Below are positions 1 to 7,970 of a DNA stretch of 33,534 bases, in pieces. The stretch comes from Candidatus Delongbacteria bacterium. GTDB lineage: Bacteria > UBA4055. Both the position numbers and the translations under genes were made by a program. How positions within the stretch are numbered: position 1 is the stretch's first letter; each line of letters starts with the position of its first letter. The DNA lies in assembly GCA_027858225.1 (NCBI GenBank), contig JAQIDB010000029.1, positions 1 through 33,534 of the forward strand, given 5' to 3'. Below the pieces are notes generated by a model. It was not told where the DNA came from. It did no database searches and saw only the letters and a program-made list of their open reading frames with translations.

Positions 1-242
1 GTAGGTATTGTAGAATTCATAATATTATCTTTGATCTCAGTAGCAGAATCTACCCTACCTCCAAAAGTGTTGATTTCAAAAATGATGAAATCAGCTTCGT
101 CAGTTTTAGCACTTTCAATACTTCTTTCGATGTAAGAAGAAACACCATTGTCGATCATTCCGCTAACATTTACCCAATAGAGTTTTTCAGCAAATAAAGA
201 GAACGTTAGAATCATCAAAAAGAATAATATTGTTTTTTTCAT
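1..242 (-). CDS. NfeD-family membrane-bound ClpP-class serine protease, N-terminal part (runs off window start)
   Basis: This is an N-terminal fragment of about 80 residues; the rest lies beyond base 1. It opens with a hydrophobic signal segment (MKKTILFFLMILTFSLFAE) and continues into WVNVSGMIDNGVSSYIERSI, then INTFGGRVDSATEI. That order matches the start of NfeD1-type proteins, where a ClpP/SppA-like protease domain begins after the signal peptide. The usual motif is INTPGG; here the Pro is Phe. A perfect AGGAGG ribosome binding site sits just upstream of the ATG, and a sigma70-like promoter precedes it. In the family, the protease and a C-terminal OB-fold act at the membrane with stomatin-like partners; neither the catalytic Ser/Lys nor the OB-fold can be seen here. 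The gene is absent from the ORF track because it is open at the edge. Confidence 0.8.
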   Translation of the reverse strand, partial: MKKTILFFLMILTFSLFAEKLYWVNVSGMIDNGVSSYIERSIESAKTDEADFIIFEINTFGGRVDSATEIKDNIMNSTIP

Positions 243-284
243 AGTTCCTCCTAAATTATGTCAATTCAGTTATAGTTTATTGGC

Positions 285-313
285 AAAGTAAACATAAAGT
301 TGACAAATGTCAA
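285..313 (-). promoter_or_regulatory. sigma70-like promoter of the nfeD gene with a palindrome over the -35
   Basis: On the minus strand TTGACA (308-313) and TACTTT (285-290) are separated by exactly 17 bp, followed by the AGGAGG ribosome binding site and ATG of the nfeD gene. The -35 hexamer lies in an inverted repeat, TTGACA-TT-TGTCAA (300-313), which could be an operator. A promoter here means nfeD need not depend on readthrough from the upstream ybbR cluster. Confidence 0.6.
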
Positions 314-327
314 GCGATTATTGACAT

Positions 328-1278
328 CTAATATTTTATTATCTTAACTTTATTTGTTTTTGTATCCCAATCAAGCTTTATTTCAGTCTCAATTGTTAGT
401 GGTACCATTTCAGATATTTCATCAATTTTTTCCAAATCTGCTGATATAATAAAATCTTTAGCTGTAATTTTTTGAAGTTCGTTAACAGGTCCAGATATCT
501 CGATTTCGACTGCAACAGGGTTAATAATAGTATTTTGTCCCACAGGTTCGTTCAGTATTTTCACAGGAACTTTGAAAGTATAAAAACCTTTTCTCACTAT
601 TCTTTGATATAAAGATACTGATCGAATGGAATATTTAACTGAATTAGTATCTCTTAATATTAAACCTATATCTTTAGAGTAATCTGTTATTAAATCGCTT
701 GCTATATCTCGGTGAGACTGTACACTATTGATCAATTCAACCTTCCTTGCCGGCCCGGATATTATTAATGAATCCGGTATTTGTATAAGATCACCTGATG
801 TAACATATCCTGGTGCTAAAGTATATCTCGAGTTAGAAATAATAGGTACTCTTTTCTCTAAAAGATCATCTAATACTACAACTATTTCCTGGGGATAGAA
901 AATGAAAAGAGGTTCAAGTTCATTGGAGGTTAAATTTACAAAAAGGTCTGAATTTAGTCTTTGAACTACGGTATCACTTTTTGAAGATAAATCAATTTCG
1001 AAAAATAAAGAATTCTTTGTATCTGTCATTAAGAGTGACTTACCTTTTGATCTTACTTTTATCTTCGCAAGTTGGGGAATTGGACTTAATAAAGTTTTAT
1101 TTGCGGGTAAGTTAGTTATTCTTATTGGTATAATTATATTTGTTTCAAAGTCTTTTTCTAAATTAATATTTAACCATAGAATAATCCCAATTATAAAAAA
1201 GATGAATTTAGTTCGGATATCTTTTCTGAATGATGCATAAATATATTTAAATATGTTGAAGGTCAGTTTTGAGTTCAT
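328..1278 (-). CDS. YbbR-domain protein (CdaR-like)
   Basis: The product is about 316 residues with one N-terminal membrane anchor (KFIFFIIGIILWLNI), followed by beta-rich repeats of the YbbR type (for example IPIRITNLPANKTL and a later FKVPVKILNEPVGQNTI). In Firmicutes, YbbR/CdaR proteins sit on the outer membrane face and modulate the c-di-AMP cyclase CdaA; no cyclase gene is visible here, so that role is only an analogy. The track ORF begins 26 residues earlier at 1356. I prefer the internal Met (MNSKLTFNIF) because a TTAGAGAA stretch precedes it and the extra leader is low-complexity readthrough. It is the last gene of the amidase-cinA-lpxH-PBP cluster, 89 bp after the PBP gene. Confidence 0.75.
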   Translation of the reverse strand: MNSKLTFNIFKYIYASFRKDIRTKFIFFIIGIILWLNINLEKDFETNIIIPIRITNLPANKTLLSPIPQLAKIKVRSKGKSLLMTDTKNSLFFEIDLSSKSDTVVQRLNSDLFVNLTSNELEPLFIFYPQEIVVVLDDLLEKRVPIISNSRYTLAPGYVTSGDLIQIPDSLIISGPARKVELINSVQSHRDIASDLITDYSKDIGLILRDTNSVKYSIRSVSLYQRIVRKGFYTFKVPVKILNEPVGQNTIINPVAVEIEISGPVNELQKITAKDFIISADLEKIDEISEMVPLTIETEIKLDWDTKTNKVKIIKY

Positions 1279-1367
1279 TCTATTATATTCTCTAAGTTTT
1301 TTAAAATATACAATTAATATATTTGTTTTACAACTACTAACAAAACCAGGAAACAAATTACAATATT

Positions 1368-3563
1368 TTAAAAACGTCCACCATCATAAGAATCCATGTT
1401 CCTTGGTGTGTGAATATCACATTTTTCAGATGGAATATATTTCTTATTAAATATTTCTTTATATGTATTCGGGCAATAAGGTCCGGCAGGTTTCATGCTA
1501 TCCTTACAAATTTCTACTTCAACGATTCCATCAGGAACTTCAAAATCCTCAACAGGCCAATTTAATTCTGAATATAATCTCTTAATGAATTTTCCCCACA
1601 GAGGCAGAGCAGTATTAGAACCTGTAGCTCCGGCACCTAATTTGTAATAAGGATCTTGCAAACCGACCCAGACAACTATTGCAATCTGAGGAGTAAACCC
1701 ACAGAACCAGGCATCTGTAAAATCATTGGTCGTACCTGTTTTACCAGCAACAGGTCTTCTGAAATCATACATAAACCTAAGCCTTCTAGCTGTTCCATTA
1801 TTTACGACATCTTCCATCATATTTGTAATCATGTATGCAGTTTCTTTTGATATAGCTACATTTCTGTTAGGCTGATATTCAACGATTTTATTACCATTCT
1901 TATCGTTTATTTTGAGAATATCGAGTGGTTTTATATGTGTTCCTTTATTAGCTATAGTTGCATAAGCGGTTATAATATCTAAAGGTCTAAGAGATCCTGC
2001 TCCAAGTGCTATAGAGCTGTATGCCATGATATATTTAGTATTAACTCCTAATTTTCTTGCATAAGTGATAACCTCTCTTGGGGTGATCAACTCCATTATC
2101 AATCTTACCGAGATCAGATTCAATGATTTTCTTAGTGCTTCTCTCAGTGATATATATCCACCAATATTTGTTTTATCATAGTTTCCCGGTTGCCATCTGG
2201 ATCCATCAGGCATTGTTACTACCACAGGTTGATTTATCAAAGTAGTGGCTGGGGAATATCCGTTATCCAAGGCTGTTAAATAAACAATAGGTTTAAATAT
2301 CGAACCGGGTTGTCTCCATGCTTGGGTTGCAGTATTGAATTTAAACTCCTTGAAATCGGTACCACCGACCATTGCCAAGATATTGCCGTTCTTAGGATTT
2401 ATAGCCATGAGGGCCATCTGAGGTTTTAATTTTGCCTCTGCAAGTGAGTCTATCATCAAGCTATCAGTCATTTTAAATTGCCATCTTGTAGAGTCATAGT
2501 TTACGTGAACATAGTTTCTTAATCCTTTTCTGCGATCTCTTATAAAACGTCTTTTAGTACTTGCCGTTACGATAGGTATATAATCATTAACACAACTGTC
2601 TGCAATAGCCTGGATTCTAGAATCTAAAGTTGTATAAACTTTTAATCCATCTCTAAGGTATTCAAAGTCATATTCATCCTGCATATCTCTTAATTTTTTT
2701 CTGATATTTTCTGTAAAATATGGAGCGATACCGATTTGTCTTTTCTTATTATCGTTTAATATAATAGGCAGTTGTTTTAATGAATCATAGTGATTTTTTT
2801 CGATATATCCCATTGTAAGCATATTATAAAGTACAAGGTTTCTTCTGTTAAGAGCTCTTTCAGGTTTTTTAAAAGGGTTATAGTGAGCAGGAGCTTTTAA
2901 TTGTGCAATCAATAATGCAGATTCTTCTACAAGTAATTCAGAAGCATTTTTCCCAAACATTTTTTTTGCACTGGATTGAATACCATAAGTACCTTCTCCG
3001 AAAAGACATTGGGTTAAATACATTTCCAAAATTTCTTTTTTTGAATACATTCTCTCTAATTGAACAGATGTAAGGAGCTCTTTGATCTTCCTCTCGAGAT
3101 TTTTTTTAAACCCGATCTCGTTATAAAGATTTCTTGCCAGCTGTTGAGTTATTGTAGAAGCGCCATGTACATTTTTACCTACAAGTTTCCTGGGAACTGC
3201 CATCATTGCAGCTTGAATTGTTCTTCGGGTATTGAATCCCCAATGTTCTCCAAATGATCTGTCTTCAGTAGAAGTTAAAGCTTGAATTACATGTCTTGGA
3301 ATACTGTCAAGATTTACAGGATTTCTATTTTCTGAGTATAGCTCTTTTATAAGGACACCATCAGCTGAATATATCTTAGTAATCAGGTTTGGTTCATATT
3401 TTTCCAGTTTCTTAAACTCCGGAAGATCAGCCATTAAACTTGATATATATAAGTATAGTACTAATATTGATAATCCTGAGATAAGTATTGTCCCAGTGAA
3501 TAAGATTACTAATGCTTTAGTTACATTGGTCTTTTTTTTATTTTTCTTCTTTTTCTTTGCCAT
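1368..3563 (-). CDS. class A penicillin-binding protein (bifunctional peptidoglycan glycosyltransferase/transpeptidase, PBP1A type)
   Basis: This enzyme polymerises and cross-links peptidoglycan in the periplasm. The 731-residue product has a very Lys-rich cytoplasmic tail (residues 1-16), one membrane helix (about 17-40), then a GT51 glycosyltransferase domain with the catalytic Glu100 in EDRSFGEHWG, GASTITQQLARNLY and the later EMYLTQCLFG block. The transpeptidase domain follows, with SxxK at Ser421 (GSIFKP), an SLN motif (RKSLNLISVR) and KTGTT at Lys608. Length and motif order are normal for PBP1A, and both active sites look intact. It lies in a minus-strand cell-envelope cluster downstream of lpxH, separated from it by a hairpin-rich spacer. 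Confidence 0.95.
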   Translation of the reverse strand: MAKKKKKNKKKTNVTKALVILFTGTILISGLSILVLYLYISSLMADLPEFKKLEKYEPNLITKIYSADGVLIKELYSENRNPVNLDSIPRHVIQALTSTEDRSFGEHWGFNTRRTIQAAMMAVPRKLVGKNVHGASTITQQLARNLYNEIGFKKNLERKIKELLTSVQLERMYSKKEILEMYLTQCLFGEGTYGIQSSAKKMFGKNASELLVEESALLIAQLKAPAHYNPFKKPERALNRRNLVLYNMLTMGYIEKNHYDSLKQLPIILNDNKKRQIGIAPYFTENIRKKLRDMQDEYDFEYLRDGLKVYTTLDSRIQAIADSCVNDYIPIVTASTKRRFIRDRRKGLRNYVHVNYDSTRWQFKMTDSLMIDSLAEAKLKPQMALMAINPKNGNILAMVGGTDFKEFKFNTATQAWRQPGSIFKPIVYLTALDNGYSPATTLINQPVVVTMPDGSRWQPGNYDKTNIGGYISLREALRKSLNLISVRLIMELITPREVITYARKLGVNTKYIMAYSSIALGAGSLRPLDIITAYATIANKGTHIKPLDILKINDKNGNKIVEYQPNRNVAISKETAYMITNMMEDVVNNGTARRLRFMYDFRRPVAGKTGTTNDFTDAWFCGFTPQIAIVVWVGLQDPYYKLGAGATGSNTALPLWGKFIKRLYSELNWPVEDFEVPDGIVEVEICKDSMKPAGPYCPNTYKEIFNKKYIPSEKCDIHTPRNMDSYDGGRF

Positions 3564-3578
3564 TATTTCCCTTGTACT

Positions 3579-3625
3579 CCACAGGTTGAAACCTGTGGTT
3601 AATGTTGTTATATCCCGTTGGGATA
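3579..3625. repeat. paired palindromic hairpins (REP-like) between lpxH and the PBP gene
   Basis: Two perfect hairpins lie in the 63-bp spacer. The first is CCACAGGTT-GA-AACCTGTGG (3579-3598, 9-bp stem). The second is TATCCC-GTT-GGGATA (3611-3625, 6-bp stem). There is no T-run after either stem, so they are not typical terminators. Paired short palindromes of this style are typical of dispersed REP-like elements. They may also modulate mRNA stability within the cluster. Confidence 0.6.
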
Positions 3626-3626
3626 A

Positions 3627-4352
3627 TTATTTATAATATTTTAATTCCAGTTTTTCCCCGTCGAACACGCCATAAGAAAAATGATTTATCCAATCACCTG
3701 TGTTCAAGTATAAATTACCTTTATCTTCCTCAAGGACAGGATCATGCAAATGTCCCAGAATAACGTAGTTGTAATTCTCTTTAAATTTTGTTTTAGCAAA
3801 ATCAAAGTATTCACCTCTCCACTTAGACCTGTCGATAGAACGATATTTCCTACTTGAACCCGAAGTCAATTTTGCGATCTTTATCCCAAGATCGGGATGA
3901 ATGAATGTTTTAAAAAGGAAGTTTGATATTTTACTTCTGAATATTTTCTTAAGTAATCTATAACCAGAATCAATTTTAGCATATCCATCCCCGTGAGCAA
4001 CAAAGAATTTCTTTTCATTTGTATCAAAACAATAAGATTCATCAATACATTTTATACCTACTTCAATAGTTAAGAAATCACTTAAATGAAAATCGTGATT
4101 TCCAGTTATATAAATTATCTCAATGCCGTTTGTAATCATTTCCTTTAGTTTTACAAATAGATCAAAATGATAACCGGGGATTACGTAATACCATTCGAAC
4201 CAGAAATCGAAAAGGTCTCCTACAAAAATAATTTTTGAAGCCTTGTCTTCAATGTTTTTTAGAAAATCAATAAGATGTTTCTTACGTTTTTCAGTATAAT
4301 CTTCTCTGTCTAATGCTAAATGTACATCAGATATAAAGTATATATTTTTCAT
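3627..4352 (-). CDS. lpxH: UDP-2,3-diacylglucosamine diphosphatase (LpxH)
   Basis: The enzyme hydrolyses UDP-2,3-diacylglucosamine to lipid X in lipid A synthesis, at the inner membrane. All the metallophosphoesterase motifs are visible in the 241-residue product: ISDVHL (DxH), VGDLFDFW (GDxxD), TGNHDFH (GNHD), VAHGDGY and GHLHDP (GHxH). The C-terminal YLNTGDWINHFSYGVFD stretch is typical of LpxH rather than of generic phosphoesterases. The gene lies 7 bp after cinA and is probably cotranscribed with it and the PBP gene. It is direct evidence for a lipid A-containing outer membrane. Confidence 0.9.
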   Translation of the reverse strand: MKNIYFISDVHLALDREDYTEKRKKHLIDFLKNIEDKASKIIFVGDLFDFWFEWYYVIPGYHFDLFVKLKEMITNGIEIIYITGNHDFHLSDFLTIEVGIKCIDESYCFDTNEKKFFVAHGDGYAKIDSGYRLLKKIFRSKISNFLFKTFIHPDLGIKIAKLTSGSSRKYRSIDRSKWRGEYFDFAKTKFKENYNYVILGHLHDPVLEEDKGNLYLNTGDWINHFSYGVFDGEKLELKYYK

Positions 4353-4359
4353 ATTTTTC

Positions 4360-5601
4360 TTATTTTGTTAATAATTCGATTACTTGTATGAATAATTTAT
4401 TGGCTGATCGTTCCCGAATTGCAGTTCTATTTCCAAAGGTACTATGTAATTTTACTATCCTTTTATTGTTTTCTCTCAGAGCAGTACCAATATAGATTGT
4501 ACCTACAGGTTTGTCAGGAGTTCCACCGTCAGGTCCAGCTATACCGGATATTGCACAAACAACATCAGCATCAGTTACAGCTAACAAACCATCAAGCATC
4601 TCATCAACAGTTTCATAACTGACTGCACCATTCTGTGATAAAGTAATTGGATTGACAGATAACTGTTTAAATTTACTATCATTGGAATAAGTTACAAGAC
4701 TTTCTTCAAACACTTTACTCGAACCGGAAATGTCAGTGATCTTTTTGGCTACCAGACCACCAGTACAACTTTCAGCGAAAGATATTTTTAATTTTCTTTT
4801 AAGTAAAAGCTCGAATACTTTTTCAGCAGGATCAACTATATCATATCCAATTATATTTTCAGGTATTTTCTCAGCAATAATATTAATAACTTTGTCAACT
4901 TTATCGGTCAATTGTTTTTCATCAGTTCCCATAGCTTTGATACGTACAGTAACTCCGTATCCTTTTGGAAGAAAAGCTATCTCTGTATCATAAGGAAAAT
5001 TTTTATCAGAGGATAATATTTCATATAGGTTACTTTCTGGAATGTTGTAAGTGTTAATATCTTTAAAAACTATTGAATTTTCATTGCTTCGACTGAGAAA
5101 AGGAATAATATAATTTGTTACCATTGCTTTCATTTCAGTAGGAACACCAGGCAGTGCAAATATCTCAGAATTATTAATTGAATAATGAATTCCCGGAGCT
5201 GTACCATAAATATTCTTGATCGGTTTGGCATTATGTGGAAACAAAGCCTGTTCTTTATTGATATCTGAAAATTTTATATTTCTATTTGAGAATAGCCTTT
5301 CAATATTTTTCCAAATTTCATCATTAAACTTTAGTTCAGAAGAAAAAAATTCACAGAGAATACCTTTAGTTTTGTCATCGTGGGTAGGACCAAGACCTCC
5401 ACTTATTATGATCGAAGAAAATACATCTACAGTTTCTTCTAAAACTTTCAAAAGCGCTTCTTTAGTGTCAGGAATAACTCTTGTTTCAGATGTTAGGATA
5501 CCGCTGTCATATAGTTTTAAGCTTATAAAAGAAGCATTTGTATTCACTGTGTGCCCTGATAATAACTCGTCGCCAATATTTATGATAATTGTATTTTTCA
5601 T
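4360..5601 (-). CDS. cinA: CinA family protein (MoaB-like domain plus NMN deamidase/PncC domain)
   Basis: The product is a two-domain CinA of about 413 residues. The N-terminal half is the molybdopterin-binding-like COG1058 domain (INIGDELLSGHTVNTN, GGLGPTHDDKT). The C-terminal half is the PncC-type nicotinamide-nucleotide amidohydrolase domain (AESCTGGLVAKKITDI, AISGIAGPDGGTPDKPVG). Family members recycle NMN and in some species also hydrolyse ADP-ribose. The track ORF starts at 5649, but that would overlap the upstream amidase gene, which stops at 5612. Starting at MKNTIIINIGDE gives a 10-bp gap and a normal CinA N-terminus. The ribosome binding site (AGAAATC) is weak, suggesting translational coupling to the amidase gene. 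Confidence 0.9.
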   Translation of the reverse strand: MKNTIIINIGDELLSGHTVNTNASFISLKLYDSGILTSETRVIPDTKEALLKVLEETVDVFSSIIISGGLGPTHDDKTKGILCEFFSSELKFNDEIWKNIERLFSNRNIKFSDINKEQALFPHNAKPIKNIYGTAPGIHYSINNSEIFALPGVPTEMKAMVTNYIIPFLSRSNENSIVFKDINTYNIPESNLYEILSSDKNFPYDTEIAFLPKGYGVTVRIKAMGTDEKQLTDKVDKVINIIAEKIPENIIGYDIVDPAEKVFELLLKRKLKISFAESCTGGLVAKKITDISGSSKVFEESLVTYSNDSKFKQLSVNPITLSQNGAVSYETVDEMLDGLLAVTDADVVCAISGIAGPDGGTPDKPVGTIYIGTALRENNKRIVKLHSTFGNRTAIRERSANKLFIQVIELLTK

Positions 5602-5611
5602 GAATTGATTT

Positions 5612-7567
5612 CTATTTTTGAGCATAGGATGTTTTTCGATACTCTTCAATACCTTTCAATATTCCTTTAAATAATTTATTCTGACCTTTTTTAGAAGATA
5701 GGTATTTAACAGTTTTGTTATTAATTATAAATCCGGTTTCGATTAAAGCATGGGGGATAGTCATTCCTGAGAAGATACTCAAGTTCTTATATTTGATCCT
5801 TCTTTTTTTGTTGAATGGATGGTCAAGTGAAGCAGGTATTGTGCCATTAAATATATTTGAAAGTTTTTTGTGAGCTTTCAAAGCTTTTGATCTTTTCTTC
5901 TTCCATTCTTTTTTACTTACATTCTCAAAATTAATGAACTGTGGTTTAACACCTGTTGTATTTCTAACGATCATTTCACAGCCGTAATATCTGTCACTTT
6001 GCCAATGTTTTCTATTCTTTCGATGAGCTGAATTTAAATGAATTGAAATAAACATATCAGCATTTCTGTTCTGTGCAATTCTTCTTCTTTCGTGCAGACT
6101 TGGGTAATAATCTTTATCTCTTGTAAGAAAAACCCTATAACCTTTATCTTCAAGGTATTTTTTGAATTCTTGACACAATTCAAGATTCATTTCTTTTTCA
6201 TTATACTTTTGACCATTTTTTTGTTTTAAAACTCCCATTGCACCGTAGTCATCACCACCATGACCGGGATCGAGTACTATGGTATATCTGTCATCACCTT
6301 GATAAACAGGATCAAGTGAGCCTGCATAGTTCATCTCAGGAAGTTCAATACTCAACTTTAAAGCAAATTTATCTGAAGCATCTTTTCGCTCCTCAAAATA
6401 TCCTGATAATGGGAGCAGGCTCATCCCTGAATTTTCTGAAAGATCTATCTTAAAAACGATGAGTCCATTTTCCTCTGTCCAAGTGAATTTAGTTATACCT
6501 GAACCTTCAGGAGGAGTTATAAAGTTTTTATCAGAAAATATATCTTTATTCTTCAATTTTAGAGTAAGTGTTTTACCATCAAAATGTGGAGGGTTAACAT
6601 AATTTATCGTATCATTCGAAGCGAACATTACTGTTGTATAATCCTTATCGGTATATATTCTTATCTTTGATATCAGAGAACGGTCAGATTTCTTAACTTT
6701 CGTTTTAGTTTCAAAAGAAACAGAAGAATTTTCCAGAATATTAATAGCTCTGATAATTTTATTTTTGAAAGTAATATTCGATTCTGATTTAGCAGCTATT
6801 AAACGATATGTATCAGTGATCCTTCCTTGCCATTCCTCTAGAAAATAATCTGTAGAATTATTAACGATAGTATCAAGAAGTCTTTTTGATTTTTTTAAGT
6901 ATTTACCTTTCTTGTCATTACCTATCAGATAATCAATATTATCTAGTGATTCAATGTAATTGTTACTTTTTAGCTCAGAATCAGCAAGTATATAATATAA
7001 ATTTAGCTTAAGATTCCTATTGACGGATTTTTTGGATAATATGTTTTTAATTTTCTCTGAAATATTTGCGTATGATTCTGTCTTATAGTCCAATTCTATA
7101 AGAAGAAAATTGTATTTAACTAAATTTTCTTCATTTAAAATTTCAACATTGATATTATCAAAAAGGTGCTTCCGTGCGGTATTGTATTTTCCCAATCTAA
7201 TTAACGACGAGGCAAAACAATAAAAATGGTCAAAGTTCTTTTGAGGCATTGAGATATCAAATATGGAATTATCCTTGTTGTAGAGTGACTGAAATAATTT
7301 CATGGAGGTGTTATAATTGCCTTTCTTGTAGTATAACATGCCAAGTTTTTTCCTGATCTCTAGATTTTCAGGATCTTCTTTCAGTGATAAGAGTAATGTT
7401 TTTTCAATTCCGTTAGATCCGTTCTTTTTGACTATATCTCTTGAATTTTCTTTTTGGATTTCAATTTTGTTTTTCTTGTAAAAAGGTCTTTCCCCACTCA
7501 TTGGAGTACAGGATACAACTACAATTGAAAGGAGTAGAAAACTTAATAAAAATGTTATAAATTTCAT
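5612..7567 (-). CDS. N-acetylmuramoyl-L-alanine amidase lipoprotein with TPR-like region (Amidase_3)
   Basis: This enzyme cleaves the bond between MurNAc and the stem peptide. The 651-residue product starts with a lipoprotein signal (hydrophobic run, then VVVSC). A tetratricopeptide-like helical region follows (about residues 50-270; for example LGMLYYKKGNYNTSMKLF), then a beta-rich middle (about 300-420) that could be AMIN-like. The C-terminal third is the zinc amidase: LDPGHGGDDYG with His436, the NEKEMNLEL Glu, FISIHLNSAH with the second His, and the catalytic ALIETGFI Glu. The long N-terminal extension is larger than in ordinary AmiC proteins and may bring in divisome or outer-membrane partners. 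It appears to be the first gene of the cinA-lpxH-PBP-ybbR cluster. Confidence 0.9.
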   Translation of the reverse strand: MKFITFLLSFLLLSIVVVSCTPMSGERPFYKKNKIEIQKENSRDIVKKNGSNGIEKTLLLSLKEDPENLEIRKKLGMLYYKKGNYNTSMKLFQSLYNKDNSIFDISMPQKNFDHFYCFASSLIRLGKYNTARKHLFDNINVEILNEENLVKYNFLLIELDYKTESYANISEKIKNILSKKSVNRNLKLNLYYILADSELKSNNYIESLDNIDYLIGNDKKGKYLKKSKRLLDTIVNNSTDYFLEEWQGRITDTYRLIAAKSESNITFKNKIIRAINILENSSVSFETKTKVKKSDRSLISKIRIYTDKDYTTVMFASNDTINYVNPPHFDGKTLTLKLKNKDIFSDKNFITPPEGSGITKFTWTEENGLIVFKIDLSENSGMSLLPLSGYFEERKDASDKFALKLSIELPEMNYAGSLDPVYQGDDRYTIVLDPGHGGDDYGAMGVLKQKNGQKYNEKEMNLELCQEFKKYLEDKGYRVFLTRDKDYYPSLHERRRIAQNRNADMFISIHLNSAHRKNRKHWQSDRYYGCEMIVRNTTGVKPQFINFENVSKKEWKKKRSKALKAHKKLSNIFNGTIPASLDHPFNKKRRIKYKNLSIFSGMTIPHALIETGFIINNKTVKYLSSKKGQNKLFKGILKGIEEYRKTSYAQK

Positions 7568-7590
7568 TGATAAATTCTTTTAATTATTTT

Positions 7591-7649
7591 TTAGTAAACG
7601 ATAGCATAATATAGACCAAGGTGTTTTTAGTAAACTATTGCATAATAAA
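7591..7649 (-). repeat. duplicated 3' tail of the 51-aa membrane protein gene
   Basis: The last codons and stop of the upstream gene (7627-7649) are repeated 36 bp downstream (7591-7613). Both copies encode YYAIVY-stop. The two differences in this stretch are synonymous (GCA/GCT and ATA/ATC). The offset is a multiple of three, so the second tail is in frame with the first stop. Confidence 0.7.
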
Positions 7650-7782
7650 TTACATATACCCATGAGAATATTCCGTGAAGAATAGCCCATAATATTGATT
7701 TGTTTGCAGTGAATGATATGACGATCGCTAAGGCTGAACCAAAGCTGATGCCGGTCTTGATGGTTTCTCGTCTGTATGACAT
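7627..7782 (-). CDS. small hydrophobic membrane protein, 51 aa (not in ORF track)
   Basis: This short gene lies in a different frame from the track ORF 7580-7804. It begins with ATG at 7782, preceded at good spacing by AATAGGAGGGAATC, one of the strongest ribosome binding sites in the window. The product begins MSYRRETIKTGISFGSALAI and continues VISFTANKSILWAILHGIFS, then ends WVYVIYYAIVY. It has a basic N-terminus and two hydrophobic segments (about residues 13-24 and 29-48). I recognise the general pattern of small conserved bacterial membrane proteins with a WAILHGxxSWxYVIYY core, but know of no function. It is transcribed divergently from the TlpA-like gene. Its 3' end is partly duplicated downstream. 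Confidence 0.8.
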   Translation of the reverse strand: MSYRRETIKTGISFGSALAIVISFTANKSILWAILHGIFSWVYVIYYAIVY

Positions 7783-7970
7783 GATTCCCTCCTATTGTTG
7801 TCACTTAAGTAGAATATATATATAAAGTATATAATACGAAAGAGTAAAAGACGAGATATTTAAGTCTTTTTTCTTTGTATAATCCTCAAAATTACTATAT
7901 ATTATGCGAACAACATTAAATTATTTGAGTTCAATACAAAAATTAAATTAAGAATAATTGGAGAAAAAAA

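Noticed and set aside
7580-7804. 74-aa minus-strand ORF MTTIGGNHVIQ... from the track
   Set aside because: It is a frame shadow of the real 51-aa gene, which has the AGGAGG ribosome binding site directly before its own ATG and a coherent hydrophobic product.
7878-7883. TATAAT as promoter of the TlpA-like gene
   Set aside because: No -35 element was found at 16-18 bp upstream in this very AT-rich stretch, so the hexamer alone is not enough for a separate feature.
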